Assembly: GCA_016906335.1 (NCBI GenBank)
Contig: JADEYG010000001.1
Span: 992,001 to 1,056,000 of the forward strand
DNA from: Novakomyces olei
Taxonomy: Eukaryota; Ascomycota; Novakomycetes; Novakomycetales; Novakomycetaceae
DNA length: 64,000 nt
Direction: 5' to 3'
Shown here: positions 1-8,691 of the stretch, piece by piece
Numbering within the stretch: position 1 is the first letter of the stretch
Layout: each line of letters begins with the position of its first letter
Position numbers and translations under genes: made by a program
The notes under the pieces: model-generated
Seen by the model: the letters and a program-made list of their open reading frames with translations, nothing else
Databases searched by the model: none
What the model was told of the DNA's origin: nothing

Positions 1-287
1 TGATCGGGTGACGGTGACGGTGACGGTGCTTGTCCGGTCTATATAGCAAACGCATATTAGTAGCGTTGCGTATGTAATGCAATAAATATTACGTATATTA
101 GTATTGTATAGTGTCGTATATTAGTGGAATTTAAACATACATACATTAATTAACTAATTAATTAATAAATATATTTATAAATATATTTATAATTATATTA
201 TAGAGCTTCGTTCAAACGGCATTCTAGTACTACTGCTGCAATTTCGACAGGATTTGATACACAAATTTATTAATCATGCCCCAACAA
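1..287. other. 3' flank of ehd3, no gene
   Basis: AT-rich flank beyond the ehd3 stop codon. It begins with about four copies of a GGTGAC-type hexamer near positions 7-28, followed by long A/T runs. I see no coding frame or RNA gene. Confidence 0.6.
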
Positions 288-2002
288 CTAGTCCTTGTCT
301 ACCCATTGCAGGTACTCAACATCGTCGTCCGCGCTATTAGCACGACGGCATTTACGCGATAGTACTTCGTGGACCTTTGCAGCCACACCCGGTTTGTTTT
401 CCCATTTGTCCACAAAATGGTCCACAATCTCTTGCCGAGTCATGGCCAGTGAACCGCTTTCCGCGTCGTAGCCCTGAACGTACCTCCGAATCTGAGATTC
501 ACGGGGCAAGGCATGATGCCGCCAAGGGTACTCTGTGTAATTTGCTTTGGCGGACGGAGGCCTCTCAAAGGTAAGCCTCGGAGCAAAGGCGCCCTCTGCC
601 GGCTGGAAATAGTCACCGAAATTAACCTCTGCAATGTCCTTTACATGCCAAGATGGATCGGAGCGTCGCACTAACTTTGCCTCCACTCCTTCCACAAAAT
701 CAGGGGTCTGCATGAAATGACAGGCTACGTCATAGTCTGTGGAAAGCGCCTGGCTGATATCGTAATCACGGCCACGTTTGAGCAGTTCCAGGGCAACAGC
801 ACAGCTAATTACAGACCGTTGCCGGATAGTAGCCGCTGTCTCCTTGGCCCAGTCAGAGCCTTCAGCGTCCAATGCCCGGAGAATAGAGGGTAAATCGTTT
901 CCTGAGAAACAATGATCAATTTCTTTGCGCATGGATCCAGAGATTCTTGCAGGCTGCTGGCCCTCAATGGGCTGTTGTACAAACTCATTCAGGGCACGAT
1001 TTATTTTGCGAGTATCAGTCGTATCGAGCTCCGCCAGGCGAGTACGTACTTTATCCACATCATTGGAAGAAATATAGTGGGTAGCAACGCCGGCGAAAAA
1101 GGCTTCGTACCCGTTCAGTCTCTCACTAGTGAGAGCAAGGTACTTGCCCAAACTACCATCAAGACGAGACAGGAAAAAGCTGGTTCCAACATCGGGAAAG
1201 AAGCCAATCGTCGTCTCCGGCATGGAGAAAACAGTTTTCTCCGTGGCCAACCTGAATGGGGCGTGTACGGACAAGCCAACACCGCCGCCCACTGAAAATA
1301 ATTAGTTATGAATGAAAATAAAATAAATAGACAAACAAATAAATTGGTTGATTAATTAAATTTATGTATTTGACCATACTTGTTATTCCATCCATGATTG
1401 ATACGATTGGTTTCCCATACGAAGCAATTAGCTGGTCTAGAGTATACTCCTTGCGAAAGTATTCACTGGCCTGCTTCTGACCTTCTTCTCCTGTCTTTGC
1501 CAGCTCAGCGGCCGCCGCTACGTCTCCACCGGCACAGAGTGCACGGCCACCGTTACCGCTAAGCACGATAACCTTGGCCAAATCCGAGGTTTCGTATTTC
1601 TGGATAGTGTAAGATATTTGCCAAATAATCGTCGATCAAAACTATTTATTCTGGAAAGAACGAGAGGCTGCCCAGCGCTGTTGTGACGAGATGGGACAAG
1701 AGACCGAGTTGTAAGCGTACCTTGAGCTCAGGCAGTATGAGATCACACATATCGCCATTGAGAGCGTTCAATTTTCGTGGGCGGTTAAGTGCTACACCAC
1801 GTAATCCCAGTTCGCTGCTGAAAAGCACGGATGCCTTTTAATACCGTTAGTAACTTGCAATGGTGGCCTTTGGGCTTACTTCAGCAGACTCTGTACTCTG
1901 GAAACGCGCATCCATAATTCGTGAGCGGAGCGGCATAGCGCGCTGCCACGGAGCACAGAACAGTATATTCTTTGAGCGAGAACACGCCTGCGCTCTTAAC
2001 AT
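288..2002 (-). CDS. ehd3: 3-hydroxyisobutyryl-CoA hydrolase, mitochondrial (Ehd3/mS47 type)
   Basis: Crotonase-fold thioesterase of valine breakdown; it hydrolyses 3-hydroxyisobutyryl-CoA in the mitochondrial matrix. In yeast the same protein (Ehd3, mS47) is also a small-subunit mitoribosome component. I read four exons on the minus strand: 2002-1880, 1834-1721, 1599-1380 and 1291-288, giving about 486 residues, close to yeast Ehd3. Introns start GTAAGC, GTACGC and GTATGG; the first is only 45 nt and contains a perfect TACTAAC branch site. Phases are consistent and both sides of each junction match the family. Exon 1 encodes an Arg-rich, acid-free presequence typical of matrix import, which is why I prefer the ATG at 2002 to the in-frame ATGs downstream. 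Family motifs: NRPRKLNALN, ALCAGGDV (oxyanion hole), MGGGVGLS and PETTIGFFPDVG with the expected acidic residues. It is divergent to mrpl4. Confidence 0.93.
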
Positions 2003-2222
2003 CCTATGCAGCAGCCGATCTGGAGTTGCAAGGTAATATCTTTTCCAAGCCGGTGCTATTTGCTTGATGTTATTTTACAATAAATATATTTTTATATCTT
2101 TTATATAAATTATAATATATAAATTATATTAATTGAATATATTCCAATATATAATAATTTTATATTTTTGTATTTTTTACAGAGTTCGCTGTCGTAAATA
2201 ATTTGTCGAATTGCAAATCTTC
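2003..2222. promoter_or_regulatory. shared divergent promoter, ehd3 / mrpl4
   Basis: Only about 220 bp separate the two start codons, which point away from each other. The stretch is strongly AT-rich with repeated ATATAT/TAATTT runs. A shared bidirectional promoter for two mitochondrial genes is an inference from layout; no specific factor site was identified. Confidence 0.45.
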
Positions 2223-3263
2223 ATGTTGAGGCAGAGCATAGCCTGCGCGCTGCTGCGCGCCGGCACTCGCACTTCGCAAGTGATCGCACAGGTACCGGGT
2301 GTACGTATGGCAGCCTCTGGAGCGGAGATGGAATATTTCTCGAGCAAGTTTGGGTCTATTGTAGACATTGCTCGATCTGATGCTAAACGTAAGGAAAGAG
2401 GAGTAAGCGCCAAAGAGAATCAAATAATCAAAAGCGAACTTGGGATGGCATATTCGCTTGAAAGAGAGTGCGAGCTCTGTGGTTCTGGACCAGTTTGATC
2501 TGAGAAGGCATATCAAAAAATAAATGTACAGCGAGGAAAAAAGATGATAAATTTATACAAAATCATACATAGCAGCATGATTGTCTAATATGCAGCGCTC
2601 CCGGTATCGTCTTCAACAGCGGCAGTAACCCTATCCGTGTTTCCTAGCATGGAACCCGTATCGGCAGCGTCTTTTCCGGCCAAATTTCTTACGACAAAAG
2701 TACGTACGGATATACTGCACAGGGCAGTTCGGTACGAACTGGATTACAACCGGTTTTCGCATGCGAGCACGTTAAATCGGTCTGAAGTCCGTGGAAGTGG
2801 TCGCAAACTCTTCAAACAAAAGGGTACGGGCCGGGCTCGGGTAGGTGATAATAGAGCGCCCAATCGTCGTGGTGGAGGTATTGTCTTTGGACCCACGCCT
2901 CGGAGCTTTCGACATCAATTGCCTCGACAGATCTACCATCAAGCAATAGCAATGGCTTTTGCTCTGCGCTGGCAAAAAGGCCAACTATATGTGGTCAACA
3001 ATACATTTTCGCTGCCTTCAAAAGATGCTGAGCAGTTGGATCAGCTACTGGATAGTCAACGCTGGTCTCGCGAGTACGGGATGACGACTTTTGTGGGCTT
3101 AGAAGCCGAACCAAATTTTGAAGCTGCTTGTGCTGCTAACGATAAGCAAGTGGCTTTCAGAACAGTACGCGATACGCGTGTGTTCGAGTTATTGAAAGGC
3201 GCTCGAGTCGTTATAGAGCAGGCAGCTTTTGAGCATATGATTGCAAAGCATGGAGAAAAGTAG
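2223..3263 (+). CDS. mrpl4: mitochondrial ribosomal protein uL4m
   Basis: Large-subunit mitoribosomal protein L4 (Yml6 in yeast), which lines the peptide exit tunnel. The main exon, about 2596-3263, carries the L4 hallmarks: [20 protein letters not shown], the basic loop [12 protein letters not shown] followed by [10 protein letters not shown], and a C-terminal alpha/beta half. The stretch just before the main exon needs splicing to reach an ATG. A likely first exon starts with ATG at 2223 and encodes a basic, acid-poor mitochondrial presequence ([14 protein letters not shown]). Two donors keep the frame with the acceptor at 2595: GTGTAC at 2299 (about 247 aa) or the better-looking GTAAGG at 2389 (about 277 aa; yeast Yml6 is about 286 aa). 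The body of the gene is sure; the first exon boundary is not. Confidence 0.85.
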
Positions 3264-3600
3264 GCTGGGTCAAAGGTGTTTATTAGCGTAGAATAAAAAT
3301 TCATAATGTTGAATAAGCATTCAATTGTGAGTATGCCGATTAGTTCATGCATTAACTCGATAGCTGAAGCTAATTTGTTGTGATATCTACTTTAATATGA
3401 AGTTGTATCGGAAACAGATTCTGCATTAGAGTACTATGCTTTGATCGCTGTACAGTCCTCTCATAACTTATTTGTTTATTTATCTATGTATGTGTGCTGT
3501 TTGTCAAATGTCAAACAATATAATTTCATCAAAATGTGCTTTTATTGAATTTTAAAAAGTGACTTTTAGCAGCCATATTTTCGCATACAAAGATCCAAAA
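3264..3600. other. convergent intergenic region
   Basis: About 340 bp between the stop codons of mrpl4 and mrpl35, which face each other. It is AT-rich with AATAAA-like stretches near 3291 suited to 3' end formation. No coding signal seen. Confidence 0.6.
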
Positions 3601-4911
3601 TTACACAGCATTCGCAGCGGCTGCCTTTACTTCTTGCCAAGTGGCCGGAGCCAGAGCCCAGTCAGGTACTGGCAATCCTTTGGCCGCTAGTTTCTGCTCA
3701 GCGTCTGGCTGCCACTGTACCCGGTATATGTGACCCCCCACAGCCTGCAATTTGCCCCGGGCCAACAGCGCACGTAAGCTAAAACCGTTGCGATCAAAGC
3801 TGTCAGCGCTAGGAACTGTCCAGTCATCGTTTTGCTCAAAAACGAAAAGAGATAGTCGCCGAGCTGGTCCGCCTTCCATCAAAGTCGGTGCTGTAAAAGG
3901 TGCCCATTCGTCACCAGTTGTGTAATCCACCATTGTGTTCTCCACACTCAAAGAGATATTGGACACGGCCCAAAGCAATCGAGTACTATAGCCCTGCGTG
4001 TCCAAGTCCGGAACGTCCGGATCGACAAGGCAGATAGTATACTTGTGTTGCTTGGCATCAAAGGGGACAATCTCTAATCGCGGCCGTACTAAGCTGTCCG
4101 CCACGTCAACAAAGTCTCCTACATAAATTTGCTTCCGAGCCCGTAACCACAGCTTGACATTTACACTAGGGCTCAAATGCGCCAATGTATCGGGGAGAAC
4201 GCGCATTTGCTCCATGCGCTGTAATAATCGCAGTTTTCCCCGATTTTCCCATCTTTTGCGTGCAAGGTAACGGTACACGGGCTGTCGTAAATCATAGTCG
4301 CCATGATCCCAGCGCCAACGGACTTCTGGGTCATGTATCTCTGACCATACTCGCAGTTTCGTTACATTTGATTCTCGATCGCGCAGCTGCATTGCTCTAC
4401 TCGGCGAGGGCGGCATTTGACGTAAATGTTGCAATTGCTCTTCTGCTTCCTTCAAAGCCTGTAATTTTTGCTCTCTGTCTTCCGCAATAATGCCTAGTGC
4501 TAATTCATATGCCCGGGTCGGCCGTACCTTGGGCAGTTGTAAGCGAGGATAAAACATAAAAGTAGGCACGGGTGGTAAAATTGCTTTTTTGGCTCGGTAT
4601 TCTGGGCTCAAATCTGGCCGAGGACGTGATGGGTTTAAACCGGGTCGATCTGCTCTTGGTTTTGTCTTGCGGCCGCCTCTAGAAGCGGAATTCCGTTGCT
4701 CAAGTCCTCTGGCTAGTTCGGGATCTGCAGCGGCTGCTTTCACTGGATCGCTTGAGAGAGGAGGCACTTGATCTGAAGGCGTTTGAGTGCCAATCGTGTC
4801 GGGGTCATCAGGCACACGCCCGGATGTTGACATAAGCCGTACATTATGTGGTCCCCGATTGCTGGCGGAAAAGAGACCGCGGCAAAGCCCGGCCATTGGC
4901 GATTTCGCCAT
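3601..4911 (-). CDS. mrpl35: mitochondrial ribosomal protein mL38 (PEBP fold)
   Basis: Single-exon 436-residue protein of the mL38/MRPL35 family, a mitoribosome large-subunit component of the central protuberance built on a phosphatidylethanolamine-binding-protein fold. Residues 1 to about 30 form an Arg/Ser-rich presequence. A low-complexity linker rich in Pro, Arg and Lys follows (about 35-110). Then comes a charged helical segment with a run of EAEEQLQHLRQ type (about 150-165). The PEBP part is about 255-410, with KYTICLVDPDVPD and, further on, RLLWAVSNI. The length is slightly above yeast Mrpl35 (about 367 aa), mostly because of the low-complexity N-terminal third. ATG at 4911 is the first in frame and opens the presequence. 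It is convergent with mrpl4 and divergent from bna1. Confidence 0.85.
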   Translation of the reverse strand: MAKSPMAGLCRGLFSASNRGPHNVRLMSTSGRVPDDPDTIGTQTPSDQVPPLSSDPVKAAAADPELARGLEQRNSASRGGRKTKPRADRPGLNPSRPRPDLSPEYRAKKAILPPVPTFMFYPRLQLPKVRPTRAYELALGIIAEDREQKLQALKEAEEQLQHLRQMPPSPSRAMQLRDRESNVTKLRVWSEIHDPEVRWRWDHGDYDLRQPVYRYLARKRWENRGKLRLLQRMEQMRVLPDTLAHLSPSVNVKLWLRARKQIYVGDFVDVADSLVRPRLEIVPFDAKQHKYTICLVDPDVPDLDTQGYSTRLLWAVSNISLSVENTMVDYTTGDEWAPFTAPTLMEGGPARRLSLFVFEQNDDWTVPSADSFDRNGFSLRALLARGKLQAVGGHIYRVQWQPDAEQKLAAKGLPVPDWALAPATWQEVKAAAANAV

Positions 4912-5593
4912 TTTTAATTTTTCTTTTTCGAATTTTCCGTTTATCTAGATATTTTTTATTTTGTAAAATAGCGTTAAAATTAGAATGATTTGGTAACTTG
5001 TTTGTATAATGGATATGATTATGAGAATATTACATGTTTTACTCTTTGCTATATGTATTGTACTATACACGCACTCTATACTGAATATCTATATTATCCC
5101 AATTCTAGCAATTATACGCATACGCAGTTTCATCACATGCTCGAATCAAACACATATTGCCAGGCCCAATGCCCCTTATTCAAGATATATTCAAGTGTTC
5201 GATTTTGTTATTCCTATCAGATTAGATGTGAAAGGGACCAAAGTTGTCTACGGCAATTTAGGCTTTATTTCTACTATCAATCAGGATTTTTCTAGTATAG
5301 GGTTTTCTATGTGGGACCCAGGTGCACAAGAGCCTTGTCAAAATTGAGACTGAATTATCTTCAGCACTGCATAATTAATTATACGATTGGCGGGGTTGTA
5401 TTAAATCTTTGAAATAATTAGGCACAAACACTAGTGCATGTGAATGCCAAATGATGGTATACTTTATACAGATCCCACATGTACTATTGATTACAAATTT
5501 ATAATTGTCCGATTGCGTATTTCGCAGCTTACAAATACCGTCTGTCGAAAAATACAAAACTTTTTAAACACTTGTAGTTTTCGAGTGAGGGAG
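4912..5593. other. divergent intergenic region, mrpl35 / bna1
   Basis: About 680 bp holding the promoters of mrpl35 (leftward) and bna1 (rightward). It contains two overlapping plus-strand frames of about 100-112 codons (4990-5347) whose products are hydrophobic and compositionally AT-driven; I do not recognise a family and do not call a gene. No tRNA or other RNA gene seen. Confidence 0.5.
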
Positions 5594-6333
5594 ATGCTTG
5601 CGGCTCCGATCGATCTTCCGAAATGGTATGAATAAGAGTTGGCGCTTTATCGCAATTTCCTTAGGCTCACGTTCGGCTTAGGCTCGAGGAGAACGGCCAT
5701 CTATTACAGCCGCCGGTCAATAATTATTGCGCTCAACGGGGCGGATATACGATCATGATTGTCGGTGGTCCAAACAAGCGTAACGACTATCACATAAATG
5801 AGACTCCAGAATGGTTTTTTCAATACAAGGGGTTTGTGCCGGCAAACAACGATTTATCCCAATATTTACCATACAGGTCTATGCTTCTTAAAGTTGTTGA
5901 TGATGGGGAGTTTAAGGATATTGTTATTGGGGAGAAGTGCATGTTTTTACTCCCGCGTAAGGCGCCCGTTACCCTTTTATTTCCAAGTCTACTATTCTCC
6001 TGCTCAACACGATTACTCCGTTCGTATCTTTTTGTAATTTATTCATTTATCTGATTCTTTTCCTCTTGCACATAAGCTTACTTGTCAGCCCGTGTTCCCC
6101 ATAATCCGGTAAGATTTGCGGACACGGTGGGCATTGTTGTGGAACAAGATCGGCCGCAAGAATCTTTTGACCGTATGCGGTGGTACTGCCCGAACTGCCG
6201 AAGCGTCGCTTTTGAAGACGCTTTTCATTGCACTGATTTGGGCACCCAAATTAAGGCGGCAATACAACAATTCGAAGCCGACAGCGACCGTCACACTTGC
6301 AAACAATGTAGCACTATTGTTACCGCACGCTAA
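5594..6333 (+). CDS. bna1: 3-hydroxyanthranilate 3,4-dioxygenase
   Basis: Cytosolic iron cupin that opens the ring of 3-hydroxyanthranilate on the kynurenine route to NAD. Four exons: 5594-5625, 5682-5831, 5877-5956 and 6089-6333, together 507 nt, that is 168 residues (yeast Bna1 is 177). Introns are 56, 45 and 132 nt with donors GTATGA, GTTTGT and GTAAGG, all ending in AG, and each junction rebuilds a family motif: LPKWLEEN, QYKGSMLLKVV and LLPPRVPHNP. Expected Fe ligands are present: His48 and Glu54 in [12 protein letters not shown] and His92 in PHNP. The C-terminal rubredoxin-like iron site is present as CPNC (121-124) and CKQC (158-161). The first exon is only 32 nt, so automated gene callers may miss the true start. 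Confidence 0.94.
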
Positions 6334-6819
6334 AAGGATAAGAGCTCTGGTAATGAGAGCTTCAAAAATAAAGCAAAAGAGAGCGGTGCTTGTCCTTGTA
6401 TTTGGTAGCTGCGTTTAGATATGTATCATCAATATATGAGAGCGTTTGTCGGGCGGTTTTTATTAATGTTTAGCAAGCGTTTACATGTTTTGCGTTTACA
6501 TTGAGCGAAAAACAATCCCATCTTTGCTTGCAAAACGTTGTCTTGAGGAGCAATGACGGATCGCGTTCTTTTTGTATTCTGTATTTTTATGATGTCTTCA
6601 ATTCTATACCGCATACAAATATAATCTTTATGGACTCTTGTTGATTTTACTGTCGCAAATCCATGTGTAAACTCCAATCCTTATTTTACCTTAAAAGTAA
6701 ATATGTATCCATCGCATAAACCCAAATATTCATCTCAACTCATCAGCGCGCACAGCTCGCTATGCATCTCACGAAAGACTTGAAGCCATTAATTTTAGTC
6801 AGAGGCCTTAAGCATTATT
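6334..6819. other. convergent intergenic region
   Basis: About 490 bp between the bna1 stop and the CFEM gene stop. Short frames here look like chance. It should contain both 3' UTRs. Nothing else seen. Confidence 0.55.
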
Positions 6820-7914
6820 TTAAAGTATACCCATAGTGCCCGCAAGTAAAGCCAACATTGATACTGCTATTGCTAAATGCGCAGTAGGCGCTGACAACCG
6901 TGGTGCGGCACTGAAATAACTGGGAATTACTGGGTTTGTCACGTTACTAGTCTTACTGCCAATTCCACCAACGACAACCGGGCTTGTAGTACTGCTGCCT
7001 GATTTAATAGAGAGCATCGGAGGCTTCGTCGTGCCAGTCACGCTGCAGGCGAGTACAACTGTATTGTAAACCGTACTCGTAACGCGGACGGTGCTTGGCA
7101 AGGCCGGGGCAGAATGATAGGCAGAAGAAGTTGTTGCGACATACTTCAAAGGCGCAGCCACACGAGAAGACGAAGAAGGCAAAGACAGAGACTCTGCTAC
7201 AGGAGTGGCCGCACAAAGGTCACAGGTTACGGTGGCGTAGTGTGTTTCGGTGGTTGTATAATGGAGATATAGTCCTGGCGGCAGATTTCCATTTACCGAG
7301 CTTGCTGGTGTAGCAGCAGTCAGGGCTGTTTGATTTTTTGACTTTGCGCAGGCAGGGCAGTCAGTTTGGACGGCAGCCCGAACGAAACGGCCAGCAACAG
7401 TCTCGACTTCAATAGACTCATTAGGCTCTAGAGGTGCCGCAGTTGAAAGGACAGAATCAGGACTGTCATTACTATCATCTTCATCATCGTTGATAGAAGC
7501 AGAGTCCAAAGGCTGAGCAGAAGCAGCGTCAGACCTTTGAATGGAAGCGTCTGGCAATGGAAAAGAACTGGCAACTGGGGCAACTGCTTCAATCGTCGTA
7601 GTCGGACTGATAGTCAAAGACGAAGCTGTAAGCGAAGAAGTTGTTAAAGACAGACCATTGACGAGAATTCTATGGCGCGCACAAAGGTCGCGAACATAGT
7701 TGAATGTATTTTGCACATTATTACTGCAGGCACCGTCTAGGCAGGTTTGCAATAGTGCTTCGTTTGGGCAAAAACAAGGGCCATCAGAGGCAGAACAATT
7801 TGATCCGAGTCTTTGCAAACATGCCCTTAGACACGCAGGCGCTTTACTGGACGCGTCCTGTGCTGCAGTCACACTGACTAGCAACGCTGCTGCTGTGATA
7901 ATATGGCCAAACAT
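6820..7914 (-). CDS. CFEM-domain GPI-anchored surface protein
   Basis: Secreted cell-surface protein of 364 residues. A hydrophobic signal peptide covers residues 1 to about 18 (cleavage near TAAQD). The CFEM domain has all eight cysteines at 28, 32, 40, 47, 49, 58, 63 and 78, with an aspartate (Asp44) placed just before the Cys47 pair, the position that in haem-binding CFEM proteins contacts iron. A long Ser/Thr/Pro-rich, acidic linker follows (about 90-330), suited to O-glycosylation and wall spanning. The C-terminus is hydrophobic (about 340-364) after small residues, as for GPI attachment. CFEM proteins are restricted to fungi and serve as adhesins, haem carriers or host-interaction proteins; which applies here cannot be told. 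A second pair CPAC and CDLC lies in the linker. Confidence 0.88.
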   Translation of the reverse strand: MFGHIITAAALLVSVTAAQDASSKAPACLRACLQRLGSNCSASDGPCFCPNEALLQTCLDGACSNNVQNTFNYVRDLCARHRILVNGLSLTTSSLTASSLTISPTTTIEAVAPVASSFPLPDASIQRSDAASAQPLDSASINDDEDDSNDSPDSVLSTAAPLEPNESIEVETVAGRFVRAAVQTDCPACAKSKNQTALTAATPASSVNGNLPPGLYLHYTTTETHYATVTCDLCAATPVAESLSLPSSSSRVAAPLKYVATTSSAYHSAPALPSTVRVTSTVYNTVVLACSVTGTTKPPMLSIKSGSSTTSPVVVGGIGSKTSNVTNPVIPSYFSAAPRLSAPTAHLAIAVSMLALLAGTMGIL

Positions 7915-8691
7915 TGCAACAAGTTATCAATAATAAATCAAGATGGGTTCAAGAGAGAAGTAAAACGTGTTCCCAAAGATGTGGAGACCGATAGGAATTA
8001 AAAGAGCGGATAGAAAAGAGCGTCAAGAGGAGAAGAGAAAGTAGAGAAGCACAAGAGGCGCAAAGCGCCTCTATTATACCACTCGATATGGGCAGGGATA
8101 AAGTCATCGGGGCAGTTTGAATCTCCTTTTCCCTTCCTTTTTGATTTTCTGTCAGACTTGAACGTTATGTGGCCGACCGTCTGGATCTGGATTCGGGTAG
8201 AGCTAATCTGATTTTGCGTTTCAAAGACGCGTAAAAAATGCATTCGCGTGCGCATAGTAAAGTTCACTATTGCTATTGTCACGCGGTGATCATACAGTGG
8301 GGAACGCTTGTACCAAGTAACGTAATGTGCATTAGCGTGGGAGCGGTATGTTCAGTACGGGATCCCTGATTGAAAAGCATTATTACTTGAACGTTATGTT
8401 GTGTGATCATTCCCGGCTTTAATGCGGGGGTATACTTTGTATTGCAGATATGCCTACCTGCTTATTCTACAATGCTATATTAGTGATGCACCTGCCGTAC
8501 CACAGCAATCGCAATCACGATAGCATGACTGTACAAAGCGCTAACAGCAAAGCATCGCATTTATGATGGACGGCGCATAAACAAAACATATTACGACACG
8601 ACTCTGAATAAACCTGTATATTAAAATATCTACCGTACAACAATAAACTACGCCCCTAAACCGTAAAATATAAAAATTATGTATGTATCCT
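7915..8691. other. intergenic region, CFEM gene promoter side
   Basis: About 780 bp between the CFEM start codon and the stop of the zinc-finger gene, both on the minus strand. It should hold the CFEM promoter and the zinc-finger gene 3' UTR. Two minus-strand frames (94 and 66 codons) have no recognisable motif and I reject them. Confidence 0.5.

Noticed and set aside
2160-2516. Minus-strand frames of 118 and 78 codons across the mrpl4 first exon
   Set aside because: They lie opposite the presequence exon and show no family motif; shadows.
4990-5347. Two overlapping plus-strand frames of 101 and 112 codons with a hydrophobic start
   Set aside because: AT-driven composition, overlap in two frames, no motif, and placement in a divergent promoter; more likely chance.
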